Positions 56,063 to 64,000 of a stretch of DNA of 64,000 bases are shown here, piece by piece. The DNA is from Thermodesulforhabdus norvegica (GTDB lineage: Bacteria; Desulfobacterota; Syntrophobacteria; Syntrophobacterales; Thermodesulforhabdaceae). Location: contig NZ_FOUU01000002.1 of NCBI RefSeq assembly GCF_900114975.1, forward strand, positions 356,649 through 420,648, in the 5' to 3' direction. A program made the translations under genes and the position numbers. The stretch's first letter is position 1; each line of letters opens with the position of its first letter. The notes beneath the pieces were generated by a model. It saw only the letters and a program-made list of their open reading frames with translations. It searched no databases and was not told the origin of the DNA.

Positions 56063-58273
56063 CTAGAAACCTTTGTACGGATTGGGCCCGATCTCTTCTA
56101 TCTTCTTTGCAAAATCATCCAGAATTTCAGGCAACTTTGCGTAGTCCGTTATGCTTACGGTTTCGAATCGTACCCGCTCGGATTCCAGAACCAGTCGATC
56201 CAGTGTTTCCTTGATCTTTCCGAGCCTGATGTTGGCCAGCTCACTACCCCGGATGAAATGGCACTGATAGTCTTCGCCGTACTTGCAGCCGAGGAGTAGA
56301 ACTCCGTCAATGCCCGAAGACAGTGCATCGGCAATCCATATCAGGTTCATGGAACCCAGGCAACGGAGAGGGATCACCCTTATCCAGGGATTGTACTTCA
56401 TGCGGCGCACACCTGCCATATCAAGAGCAGGGTACGAGTCGTTTTCACAGGCGAGAACGAGGATCCGTGGCTTTTCTTCGTATTCATCGGGGACGTTCAT
56501 GGCTTTTATCATGTCGCCAATCATGCCCACTGAATAATTCTTGAAGGAGATGATCCGTTCGGGACATGCTCCCATACACACGCCACAGCGCCTGCACCGG
56601 GTCGGGTTGGGAAGGGGATTTGCCTTTTCGTCTTCGTTTATTGCACCAAAGGGGCATTCAACGGTGCATCGCTTGCACTGAGTACATCTCTGCATGAAGA
56701 ATTCCGGAAAAGACATGTCTCCGGCTCGAGGATGTACGGCCATCCCCTTGTGTACCATTTCAATGCACTGAATTGCCTTCATGGCGGCACCGGTTCCGTC
56801 CTCAATTGCCGTTGCAACGCCCATCGGACGGCGCACACATCCTGCCGCGTAAATTCCGGTGCGGCGACTTTCATAGGGGAAGCAAATGAAGTGAGAGTCG
56901 GGGAAACCGTACTTAAGAATCGGTACTTCAGGTCCCTGACGATATTCAAGGTTGAGCACGTCGGATTTCAAAATGATGTCAGTTGGTACCGGCTCTTCTT
57001 CCTCTTTCTGATCTTCCGGTTTTGCTACCACGTTTTCTCCGAAAGCCGTAACGGGAACCATGCCGGTGGCAAGGACGACAAGATCGAGACCGTCAACTTC
57101 GACCTCCTCGCCCACAAGATCTTCATATCCCTTGACGGTGAGCCCCGTTGCTCCCGATTCTACCTGGGGATCCTGGCATCTGAGGAATATTACCCCCGCC
57201 TCCTGAGCCTTCCTGTAGAGATCCTCTGCCTGACCGGGTGTTCGCATCTCTTTGAAAAATACATAAACATTGGCGTCTGGATTTTGCTCCTTTATCTGCA
57301 GAGCCTGCTTCAGAGAGCTGATGCAACAGGTTGTGGAACAGTAGGGTAGATGATTGGGGTCACGGGATCCTGCACAGAGCAGAAAGGCAACGGAGTTTAC
57401 ACTGCCTCCGTCTTTTGGCCGTTTAAGATTTCCCTGAGCCAGCATTTCTTCGAATTCCACGCCTGTTACGACGTTGTCGTAACGGCCGTAACCCAGTTTT
57501 GGGTCGAGCTTTTTGGGATCGTAAGGTACCCAACCTGCAGCGAGAACTATTGCCCCAAAGCGGTGCTCGACGGAGCTACCGTTTTGAGAAATCGTGACGT
57601 CGAACAATCCAGGTCCGCCTGCGGTCTTGAGAATCTTTGCTTCCGTGTAAACCGTGATGTTTTCGTGGTTCTTTACCTTTTCGATGTATTCGTCCAGATA
57701 ACCGCTCTTGAAGGCTTTGTAAGGAAGGGTTGCAACCTCCTTTACCTTTCTCACGAAGCCACCCAGCTCTTTTTCCTTTTCTACCAGCGTTACCTTGTAC
57801 CCCGCATCTGCTGCTGCCAGTGCTGCTGCAAGCCCTGCTGCTCCACCGCCTACGACGAGAACGTCCCTGGACATTTCTTCTTCGGGCTTATAGGGCTCTG
57901 GTAGCTCCATTTTGTTTACTTTAGCAAGACCCATCCTGAGGTAGTCTTCGGCCATCATCTGCGTATCTTCTTCGCCGGGGGGCTGGCACCAGGCGACCTG
58001 TTCTCGGATGTTAACCCGGTCGACGATGCAACCGTCGAAGTTAAAAAGGTCGTACATCACGCGGGGAGAGCATGCCGCTATTACGATGGTATTCACGCCT
58101 TCGGCTATGTCGGACTTTATTACGTCCACGCCTTCCTTGCTGCACAGGAATGGGTGGGTTTTGCAGACGGCTACGCCGTATTCTTCCTGTGCCACATTGC
58201 CCAGTTGCTCCGGGTTCAGGGCCTCCCCGATTCCGCAACCCGTACAAATATAAACGCCAATCTTTTTCTCCAT
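56063..58273 (-). CDS. qmoB: Quinone-interacting membrane-bound oxidoreductase subunit B
   Basis: 736 residues, HdrA-like with an MvhD-like tail. A Cys pair CTGCG at the N-terminus (near residues 11-14) and CSPRVMYDLF near 70 belong to the HdrA-like front. The FAD domain starts at LVVGGGAAGLAAAL near residue 141. Ferredoxin motifs CTQCKRCTVECP and CRRCGVCMGACP lie near 535-580. The last 140 residues (from RILVLACENDSYPALD, with LRCLGSMNL and LLLGCKYGEDYQCHF) resemble the MvhD/delta subunit of methyl-viologen hydrogenase. It sits between QmoA and QmoC in the electron path. GGAGG precedes the ATG, 4 bases after qmoA. Confidence 0.96.
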   Translation of the reverse strand: MEKKIGVYICTGCGIGEALNPEQLGNVAQEEYGVAVCKTHPFLCSKEGVDVIKSDIAEGVNTIVIAACSPRVMYDLFNFDGCIVDRVNIREQVAWCQPPGEEDTQMMAEDYLRMGLAKVNKMELPEPYKPEEEMSRDVLVVGGGAAGLAAALAAADAGYKVTLVEKEKELGGFVRKVKEVATLPYKAFKSGYLDEYIEKVKNHENITVYTEAKILKTAGGPGLFDVTISQNGSSVEHRFGAIVLAAGWVPYDPKKLDPKLGYGRYDNVVTGVEFEEMLAQGNLKRPKDGGSVNSVAFLLCAGSRDPNHLPYCSTTCCISSLKQALQIKEQNPDANVYVFFKEMRTPGQAEDLYRKAQEAGVIFLRCQDPQVESGATGLTVKGYEDLVGEEVEVDGLDLVVLATGMVPVTAFGENVVAKPEDQKEEEEPVPTDIILKSDVLNLEYRQGPEVPILKYGFPDSHFICFPYESRRTGIYAAGCVRRPMGVATAIEDGTGAAMKAIQCIEMVHKGMAVHPRAGDMSFPEFFMQRCTQCKRCTVECPFGAINEDEKANPLPNPTRCRRCGVCMGACPERIISFKNYSVGMIGDMIKAMNVPDEYEEKPRILVLACENDSYPALDMAGVRRMKYNPWIRVIPLRCLGSMNLIWIADALSSGIDGVLLLGCKYGEDYQCHFIRGSELANIRLGKIKETLDRLVLESERVRFETVSITDYAKLPEILDDFAKKIEEIGPNPYKGF

Positions 58274-58277
58274 GGGA

Positions 58278-59540
58278 TTACCTCCTTGAAATCGACTGAA
58301 TGGCCTTTATGGCCGCTGCCGTTCCGTCCTGTACCACTTCTGCAACGTTTGTGGGGGTACGAACACAGCCGGCTGCGTAAATGCCGGGCTGGACCACAAG
58401 CCCGGGCAGGAACTGGTAGTCATCGTAGGCTACCGGTATGGGAAGGGGCTGTGATACCGTGCTGGGTTCCATGCCCGTTGCCAGCACGACCAGATCGGCG
58501 GAGATTTGCTCCAGAGCTCCCGTCATTGTGTTTTCAACATGAAGAACCAGCTGGTCTGATCCTTCAGCCTGTTCGATCTTGGCAACCTTGCCCTTGAAGA
58601 AGGTAACCTTTTCGTCATTTTTGACCCTGTTGTAGAAATCCTCGTAACGATCCTTTGCCCGGATATCTATGTAAAAAATGTAAACCTTTGCGTCGGGAAT
58701 TTGCTCTCTCACATAGGTGGCCTGCTTCATGGAGGCGAGACAGCATATGCTCGAACAGAAAGGCAAATGATTTTCGTCTCTCGATCCGGCACATTGCACG
58801 AAAGCCACGGTCTCAGGGGGCTGACCGTTGGAGGGGCGAAGGATTTTGCCCTGAGTCGGTCCGTTCCAGGAAGCCATGCGCTCCATCATCACGTTTGTTA
58901 TTACGTCTTTGTAAGTGCCGAACCCGTAGGTATCGAGTTTTTTTGCATCGTAGGGATTCCATCCGGTAGCCCAGATTATGGCTCCTACGTTGAGCTCGAC
59001 CTTCTGAGGCTGCATGTCCAGGTCAATGGCATCATAAGGACAGGCCTCTTTAACCTTTTTTGCCTCGGGGCTCTGTACGAGAACCGGATCAATGACATAT
59101 CTCATGGGATACGCCAGGTCGTGGGGTAGATAGGCAGCCTTGATCTTATCCATCCCGAAGTTGAAGGGATTATCTATTTCAAGTGTGGTTGCTTCGGCGC
59201 ATTTGCCGCAACAGGTACACTTCTCGTTAACATATCTGGGTTTTACGACCACGGTAGCGGAGAAATTGCCCTCATGACCTGTTATGCCTTCCACTTCTGC
59301 AAGGGTCAGGACATGGATCCTGGGATTTTGCTTAATCCGCCTGAAGTTTATCTCAAGACCACAGTAAGGAGGGCACAGCTTCGGAAAATACTGATTCAAC
59401 TGAGCCACTCTGCCGCCCAGATAAGGATTTTTTTCTACCAGATACACTTCATATCCTGCCTCGGCGGCTTCAATGGCGGCGGTCATACCGCTCATTCCAC
59501 CGCCAACAACGAGGATGCTTTGGTTAACCGGACCACCCAT
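58278..59540 (-). CDS. qmoA: Quinone-interacting membrane-bound oxidoreductase subunit A
   Basis: 420 residues, an FAD-binding HdrA-like subunit. The dinucleotide fold opens with SILVVGGGMSGMTAAIEAAE, and the second glycine cluster GGRVAQLNQYFPKLCP is typical of QmoA. CTCCGKCAEAT near 118 and ACPYDAID near 178 supply iron-sulfur-type cysteines. QmoA faces APS reductase. The ATG at 59538-59540 has GGAGG 7 bases upstream; a GTG one codon earlier is too close to it. In many sulfate reducers aprBA lies directly upstream; here the next gene upstream points the other way, so aprAB must be elsewhere. Confidence 0.95.
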   Translation of the reverse strand: MGGPVNQSILVVGGGMSGMTAAIEAAEAGYEVYLVEKNPYLGGRVAQLNQYFPKLCPPYCGLEINFRRIKQNPRIHVLTLAEVEGITGHEGNFSATVVVKPRYVNEKCTCCGKCAEATTLEIDNPFNFGMDKIKAAYLPHDLAYPMRYVIDPVLVQSPEAKKVKEACPYDAIDLDMQPQKVELNVGAIIWATGWNPYDAKKLDTYGFGTYKDVITNVMMERMASWNGPTQGKILRPSNGQPPETVAFVQCAGSRDENHLPFCSSICCLASMKQATYVREQIPDAKVYIFYIDIRAKDRYEDFYNRVKNDEKVTFFKGKVAKIEQAEGSDQLVLHVENTMTGALEQISADLVVLATGMEPSTVSQPLPIPVAYDDYQFLPGLVVQPGIYAAGCVRTPTNVAEVVQDGTAAAIKAIQSISRR

Positions 59541-59653
59541 CACTTTCCTCCCGTTGTAAATGTGACGAAATTCTTAAAATGGACAAGCCCGAAAGAACCG
59601 GCGTTACTGCCCGCTTAGTGTGCTGTTCACAACATATTCGTTCCTACATGTGC

Positions 59654-59671
59654 TCATATACACAAATATGA
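59654..59671. promoter_or_regulatory. Inverted repeat in the qmoA upstream region
   Basis: TCATAT-N6-ATATGA, perfect 6-base arms, about 114 bases before the qmoA ATG in an AT-rich stretch shared with a divergent small gene. Size and spacing suit a dimeric regulator. It is unlike the Rex or FNR consensus. Confidence 0.35.
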
Positions 59672-59824
59672 TCTGAGGCGCAAATAAAAAACCTAAATTT
59701 ATTTGCTTGACAGGTTAAAGATGCGACGGGTAGTAAAAGGCTCGTGAAAAAAAGATCACCCGGTATGATTTGTCGTCAAGGTGTTGTAATAAACCGATAA
59801 ATAACACGATAGCGGAGTCAGGCC

Positions 59825-60022
59825 ATGGAGGATCGAAAGGATCAGGGAGGCTGGTTGAAATACGTTATAAGGTTTGCACTGTCCTGTGCGGCAGTGTTTC
59901 CGGTGTATGCTTTTTTGTACCTGACTTTTCCGGCTTCTGTGTTTGCCTTTTATTTGATAACGGCGATTTTGGTAATGGTTTTTACTCCCTGGGATGATTT
60001 GAAGAAGAAGTTTCTGTCCTGA
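59825..60022 (+). CDS. Small membrane protein of unknown function
   Basis: 65 residues with two hydrophobic segments, about 13-33 (VIRFALSCAAVFPVYAFLYL) and 36-53 (ASVFAFYLITAILVMVF), charged ends and a C-terminal PWDDLKKKFLS. GGAG lies about 9 bases before the ATG. No family recognised. It is divergent from qmoA and could be co-regulated through the shared upstream region. The codon pattern and clean frame support a real gene, but this is the least certain protein call in the region. Confidence 0.6.
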   Translation: MEDRKDQGGWLKYVIRFALSCAAVFPVYAFLYLTFPASVFAFYLITAILVMVFTPWDDLKKKFLS

Positions 60023-60135
60023 GAGAGCCTTGCTTGTCGGGGAATCGAAGCTACGACTAATTTACTTCCTGAAGTGGTAAAGGTTTGTGGGGGATGGGTC
60101 GGAGTGCCGGGGAAGGGTATTTTTCCAGTACATGA

Positions 60136-60164
60136 TTGACAATAGGATAAGGGGTGGATATAGT
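60136..60164 (+). promoter_or_regulatory. Sigma-70 promoter for trxA-trxB
   Basis: TTGACA (-35, 60136-60141), a 17-base spacer and TATAGT (-10, 60159-60164), with a leader of about 65 bases to the trxA ATG. One of the best promoter matches in the window. Confidence 0.72.
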
Positions 60165-60235
60165 CCAAGTGCTGTGTCTTTCGGAAACGTTCTGGGTGTA
60201 ATTCATAAGAACTTGTTTTTGAGGAGAGAATGGCT

Positions 60236-60565
60236 ATGGCGGGAAATATTGTGGAGATCACCGATAAGAATTTTGAGTCTGAAGTGCTTAAATCCGATAT
60301 TCCCGTACTTGTCGATTTTTGGGCAGCATGGTGCGGACCCTGTCGAGCTATAGCTCCGGTGATTGATGAGATTGCCAATGAGTATCATGGTAAGATCAAG
60401 GTCGGTAAGTGCAACGTGGATGAAAATCCTCAGACGCCCTCCAAATTCGGAATCCGGGCTATTCCCACACTCATCTTCTTTAAAAACGGCAATGTGGTCG
60501 ATCAGATAACGGGGGCTGTCGGTAAGTCTCAGATTTCCGCCGTGATCGACCGGCTTATTGCCTAG
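60236..60565 (+). CDS. trxA: Thioredoxin
   Basis: 109 residues. The redox site is WCGPC near residue 30, in [14 protein letters not shown], with the cis-Pro loop at [11 protein letters not shown]. It reduces disulfides in the cytoplasm with electrons from the reductase encoded next. GAGGAG lies 9 bases before ATG 60236; an ATG two codons earlier (60230) is too close to that site. trxB starts 11 bases downstream, a natural pair. Confidence 0.96.
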   Translation: MAGNIVEITDKNFESEVLKSDIPVLVDFWAAWCGPCRAIAPVIDEIANEYHGKIKVGKCNVDENPQTPSKFGIRAIPTLIFFKNGNVVDQITGAVGKSQISAVIDRLIA

Positions 60566-60576
60566 AGTTCCGGACA

Positions 60577-61533
60577 ATGTCGGAAGTGTCTGGCATCTAT
60601 GATGTGGTTGTTATCGGCTCCGGGCCTGCGGGTTGTGCGGCGGGGATTTATGCGGCCCGGTCGAGGTTGAAAACGCTGATATTGGAAAGGTTCGCTCCGG
60701 GTGGGCAGTTGCTGAATTACGAAAAGGTGGAGAATTATCCCGGCTTTGCGGAGCCGATAGAGGCTTTTGAGCTTGCCCGCAGGTTTAACGAACATGTGGA
60801 TTCCTTCGGTGTTGAGAGAATTCAGGCCGAAGTAACCGCCCTTGAGGTTCAGGGACCTGTCAAGCAGATCGTGACGGATGGAGCAACCTACCGGGCAAAA
60901 ACCGTTATAATCGCCTCCGGTGCTACACCTAGAGCCCTGGGGGTAAGGGGGGAGCGAGAATTTGTGGGCTCCGGCGTTTCCTATTGCGGCGTCTGCGATG
61001 CTCCGTTTTTCAGGGAGCAGGATGTTGCGGTGGTAGGAGGGGGGGACACGGCGGTTGAAGAAGCAGTCTATCTTACCCGCTTTGCCCGTAAGGTGTATCT
61101 CATTCACAGGCGTGATAGGCTCAGAGCCGCAATGGTTTTACAGGAGAGAGCTAAATCCAATGACAAGATAAGCATATTGTGGAATACTGAGGTGCGCGAA
61201 ATTCGGGGAGATAGCGGGGTAGAGGAGGTTGTTCTTTATAATAAGAGCGATGCCAGGGAATATAGTCTACCTGTGAGCGGGGTGTTCATATTCGTCGGTT
61301 TAAGTCCCAACGTTTCTTTTGTGCCTCCGGCAATCGGTAGAGATGATGGAGGCTTTATTGTGACCGATGAAAACATGAGAACTTCCGTACCGGGGGTTTT
61401 TGCGGCAGGTGATGTGAGGTCGAAGCCGTTGCGTCAGATTGTTACGGCCGTAAGTGATGGTGCAATAGCGGCCTATTCTGCCGGCTTGTATATTGAAAAC
61501 AATGAAGGTATGTGGCCAACCGTGTCTCCATGA
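60577..61533 (+). CDS. trxB: Thioredoxin-disulfide reductase
   Basis: 318 residues. The FAD loop is GSGPAGCAAGIYAAR at the N-terminus, the redox pair CGVC is in SYCGVCDAPFF near 132, and the second dinucleotide loop GGGDTAVEEAV is near 154. The C-terminal FAD signature is VFAAGDVRSKPLRQIVTAVSDGAIAA. The redox motif CGVC differs from E. coli CATC. Whether it takes NADPH or another donor needs a look at the second loop, which has RRDRLR-type arginines (HRRDRLRA) fitting NADPH. Confidence 0.95.
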   Translation: MSEVSGIYDVVVIGSGPAGCAAGIYAARSRLKTLILERFAPGGQLLNYEKVENYPGFAEPIEAFELARRFNEHVDSFGVERIQAEVTALEVQGPVKQIVTDGATYRAKTVIIASGATPRALGVRGEREFVGSGVSYCGVCDAPFFREQDVAVVGGGDTAVEEAVYLTRFARKVYLIHRRDRLRAAMVLQERAKSNDKISILWNTEVREIRGDSGVEEVVLYNKSDAREYSLPVSGVFIFVGLSPNVSFVPPAIGRDDGGFIVTDENMRTSVPGVFAAGDVRSKPLRQIVTAVSDGAIAAYSAGLYIENNEGMWPTVSP

Positions 61534-61645
61534 GCGTCTCGTTATAATTCCACCGTGCTGTAATTGAGATTAAGATGAGAATCTTTCGGTTATAATGCAG
61601 TCAGGCTTCTTTATTAGATATTACCATGAGATTTGAGACGATGCG

Positions 61646-62404
61646 ATGCGGGGGATGGATATAAAGCGCAGGGCTTTGTTTGAAATAGTTTGTGTTCTCT
61701 TTTGCGTCCTGCTGGTCGGTGGGTGTGGTACTAACCTGATGGAATTTTATTTTGGAGATCTCTTCGAATCCGGTTCGGAAATAGGTGCGACGCCGGATCA
61801 GCTGGTATGGAAAGGGCTTCAGAGCATTCAGGATAAGGATTATGGAGATGCCCAGAAGGCTTTTGAGCAAATAATTCAGCAATATCCCTACAGCAAGTAC
61901 GTAGTTCTTGCCGAATTGAAGCTTGCAGACGCTTATTATCTGGATGAAAAGTACGAGGAAGCGGCGGCTGCCTATGAGCAGTTTGCCAGGCTTCATCCCG
62001 GTAATCCCGTCGTGCCCTATGTGCTTTATCAGCTGGGAATGTGTTACGCCAATATGGCGCGTTCTATTGATAGGGATCATGGCCAGTTGCGCAGGGCCCT
62101 TACGGTTTTTGAGCGGATTACCCAGGCCTACGCTGGAACGGTTTGGGCTCAAAAAGCCCGGGATAAAGCCGTTGAATGTCGTAAGAAACTTGCCGAGTAT
62201 GAATTATACGTGGCACGCTTTTACATGAAGCGAGGCGAGTACAGAGCGGCCGCAGGCAGGCTCGAATATGCCCTTTCCGAATATCTTTCGGAAATGAACG
62301 AAATGGGCAAGGTAAAAGAGGCTCAAGAAATGCTTGCACGATGTCGAGAGGAAATCGATAAGGGCTTTGACAGGCCGAGTTTGTGGACAAAGCTCGGGTT
62401 TTAG
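61646..62404 (+). CDS. bamD: Outer-membrane assembly lipoprotein BamD (YfiO-like)
   Basis: 252 residues. Lipoprotein signal IVCVLFCVLLVGGC with Cys near residue 27. TPR units follow: WKGLQSIQDKDYGDAQKAFE, LAELKLADAYYLDEKYEEAA, and RFYMKRGEYRAAAGRLEYAL near the end, the YfiO pattern (SKYVVLAELKLAD, HPGNPVVPYVLYQLGMCYAN). BamD serves the BAM complex, which inserts outer-membrane barrels. Two ATGs, 61646 and 61655, are possible. A TATAAT at 61591-61596 may be its -10 box, with a poor -35. Confidence 0.9.
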   Translation: MRGMDIKRRALFEIVCVLFCVLLVGGCGTNLMEFYFGDLFESGSEIGATPDQLVWKGLQSIQDKDYGDAQKAFEQIIQQYPYSKYVVLAELKLADAYYLDEKYEEAAAAYEQFARLHPGNPVVPYVLYQLGMCYANMARSIDRDHGQLRRALTVFERITQAYAGTVWAQKARDKAVECRKKLAEYELYVARFYMKRGEYRAAAGRLEYALSEYLSEMNEMGKVKEAQEMLARCREEIDKGFDRPSLWTKLGF

Positions 62405-62500
62405 GCGTATCTGTTGTTTGATCGACATTTCCGGCCACTACAATTCAATCGAGTTACCCGGTAGATTAAGAAAAAAATTGGGGAAAGGAAGGAAGAGGTC

Positions 62501-63829
62501 ATGGTGCATCCGAACGATTTAAACGAGAGGGATCAGAACGAGTTGGAAGCTGGGGTGCCTGAGACTCCTTACCAGGGTATAATGAATCTTGCCGACCTTA
62601 AGAAACAGAATATCAAGTATCTTCTTTACCTGGCCGAGCAGTACGGGATTGAGGGCGCCGCTTCCATGAGGAAGCAGGATCTTATCTTTGCCCTGCTTCA
62701 GGCTCATGCAGAAAGGCAGGGAATAATTTACGGGGAAGGGGTCCTGGAGGTACTGCCCGATGGCTTCGGTTTTCTGAGAACTCAGGATTATAACTACCTA
62801 CCGGGGCCCGACGATATCTATGTATCCCCGTCTCAGATAAGGCGTTTCAATCTGCGAACGGGTGATACGGTTTCCGGGCAGATTCGACCTCCCAAAGACA
62901 ACGAAAGGTATTTTGCTCTTCTGAAGGTAGAGGCCATAAACTACGAACCGCCTGAGGTGGCAAAGAACAAGATTCTCTTCGATAATCTTACGCCCATATA
63001 CCCCAATCGCCGCATCAGGCTGGAAACGGACCCCGATAATTTTTCTACCCGAATCATGGACCTGCTGACTCCCATAGGTTTCGGTCAACGCGGATTGATA
63101 GTTGCCCCGCCAAGGACCGGAAAGACCATGCTCCTGCAGAATATTGCCAACGCCATATCTATAAACCATCCCGAGGCCTACCTTATAGTGCTCCTTATTG
63201 ACGAGCGTCCCGAAGAAGTGACGGATATGGAACGCAATGTGAGGGCGGAGGTGGTGAGTTCCACCTTTGACGAACCTGCGCAGAGACATGTGCAGGTTGC
63301 GGAAATGGTTATCGAGAAGGCAAAGCGGTTGGTGGAACATAAAAGGGATGTGGTTATACTTCTGGACAGCATTACCAGACTTGCAAGGGCTTACAACACA
63401 GTTGTACCTCCAAGCGGCAAGATTCTTTCGGGAGGTCTGGATTCAAATGCTTTGAACCGTCCTAAAAGGTTTTTCGGGGCGGCGAGAAATATCGAAGAAG
63501 GGGGTAGTCTTACTATCGTTGCCACGGCCCTGATTGATACCGGAAGCAGAATGGATGAGGTGATTTTCGAAGAATTCAAGGGAACCGGTAACATGGAGAT
63601 TGTTCTTGATAGAAGGCTTGCCGACAGAAGGATATTCCCGGCCATAGATATCAATAAATCGGGTACCAGAAAAGAAGAGCTATTACTGCCGCCCGAGGAT
63701 TTGAATCGCATCTGGATTCTGAGGAAGCTTCTTTCTCCGCTTAATCCTGTTGATGCGATGGAGTTTCTCCTTGACAAAATGATGGGCACCAGAGATAACG
63801 CCGAATTCCTGGCATCTATGAGTCAATGA
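62501..63829 (+). CDS. rho: Transcription termination factor Rho
   Basis: 442 residues. RNA-binding N-terminal domain: [21 protein letters not shown], then the cold-shock-like [34 protein letters not shown]. The hexameric ATPase core has Walker A PPRTGKT near 202, Walker [14 protein letters not shown] and the Q- and R-loop regions [12 protein letters not shown] and [21 protein letters not shown]. Complete. GAGG precedes the ATG. der follows after 21 bases. Confidence 0.97.
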   Translation: MVHPNDLNERDQNELEAGVPETPYQGIMNLADLKKQNIKYLLYLAEQYGIEGAASMRKQDLIFALLQAHAERQGIIYGEGVLEVLPDGFGFLRTQDYNYLPGPDDIYVSPSQIRRFNLRTGDTVSGQIRPPKDNERYFALLKVEAINYEPPEVAKNKILFDNLTPIYPNRRIRLETDPDNFSTRIMDLLTPIGFGQRGLIVAPPRTGKTMLLQNIANAISINHPEAYLIVLLIDERPEEVTDMERNVRAEVVSSTFDEPAQRHVQVAEMVIEKAKRLVEHKRDVVILLDSITRLARAYNTVVPPSGKILSGGLDSNALNRPKRFFGAARNIEEGGSLTIVATALIDTGSRMDEVIFEEFKGTGNMEIVLDRRLADRRIFPAIDINKSGTRKEELLLPPEDLNRIWILRKLLSPLNPVDAMEFLLDKMMGTRDNAEFLASMSQ

Positions 63830-63850
63830 ATCGGGATACTAAGAGAGGAT

Positions 63851-64000
63851 ATGGCGATTGTTGCAATTATAGGACGACCTAATGTTGGAAAATCCACCCT
63901 GTTTAACCGTTTGACGCAGAGCAGGCGTGCCATAGTAGACGATCTTCCGGGAGTTACCCGCGACAGGTTGTATGCCGATGTGGAGTGGCAGGGCAGGCAT
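63851..64000 (+). CDS. der: GTPase Der, 5' part only
   Basis: The first 50 codons of the double-domain GTPase that helps 50S ribosome assembly; the window ends within the gene. [21 protein letters not shown] is the first G1 loop, and [15 protein letters not shown] is switch I/G2. GAGAGG precedes the ATG. Confidence 0.92.
   Translation, partial: MAIVAIIGRPNVGKSTLFNRLTQSRRAIVDDLPGVTRDRLYADVEWQGRH

Noticed and set aside
59620-59640. TTCACAA-type half-site before qmoA as a Rex or FNR box
   Set aside because: Only one half matches; the other arm fits neither consensus in sequence or spacing.

Overview
The window looks like the chromosome of a sulfate-reducing Desulfobacterota bacterium, most likely of the Syntrophobacteria or a similar group. 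The evidence is a complete qmoABC set (58-55 kb, minus strand), the membrane complex that feeds electrons to APS reductase. It is supported by Gram-negative envelope genes (lpxC, bamD, TolC-type factors, RND pumps), PilZ proteins and an ADP-forming acyl-CoA synthetase. The taxon is inferred from gene content; no 16S gene is present. Coding density is high. I found no CRISPR array, insertion sequence, prophage or rRNA.

Layout. 0-9 kb (minus): one tight operon, rpmI-rplT-pheS-pheT-PilZ-like-purL-purN, with purN running off the left edge. 9.3-18 kb (plus): lipoprotein, alpha/beta hydrolase, rarA, pgi, histidine kinase, sigma-54 activator and a double ABC ATPase, mostly overlapping or nearly so. 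18-22 kb: eno (minus), then efp-epmA-DUF1285 (plus) and a DsbC-like protein (minus). 22-27 kb: an RND/MMPL exporter broken by a one-base frameshift, a LolA-like protein and a beta-barrel protein, behind a promoter framed by an inverted repeat. 27-32.5 kb: nif3-zinc ribbon-prs-nucleobase permease-nudix-fdhD, then tRNA-Val(CAC). 32.7-35 kb (minus): gltX and two PilZ proteins. 35-37.8 kb: elbB, a rhodanese-ferritin-like fusion, a nucleotide-sugar-type epimerase and a DUF4405 membrane protein. 37.8-42.1 kb (minus): a TolC-like protein and lpxC, then an amino-acid-type ABC permease and ATPase. 42.1-42.9 kb: a long non-coding stretch holding a candidate small RNA, then a cold-shock gene. 42.9-48.6 kb: ftsY, class II aldolase, ADP-forming acyl-CoA synthetase, FlK-type thioesterase and a TPR protein. 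48.7-54.3 kb (minus): a membrane fusion protein and a 1509-residue RND pump joined in frame to its outer-membrane channel. 54.8-59.5 kb (minus): qmoABC. 59.8-64 kb (plus): small membrane protein, trxA, trxB, bamD, rho and the start of der.

The most unusual items are the inner-membrane pump/outer-membrane channel fusion, the candidate small RNA at 42.4-42.5 kb, the NtrC-type regulator with a winged-helix end in place of a Fis helix-turn-helix, the PurS-PurS-PurL-PurQ fusion, the amino-acid permease with an extra periplasmic insert, and the regulatory palindromes upstream of the frameshifted exporter and of qmoA. All motif, promoter and hairpin calls were read by eye; no alignment or folding program was run.
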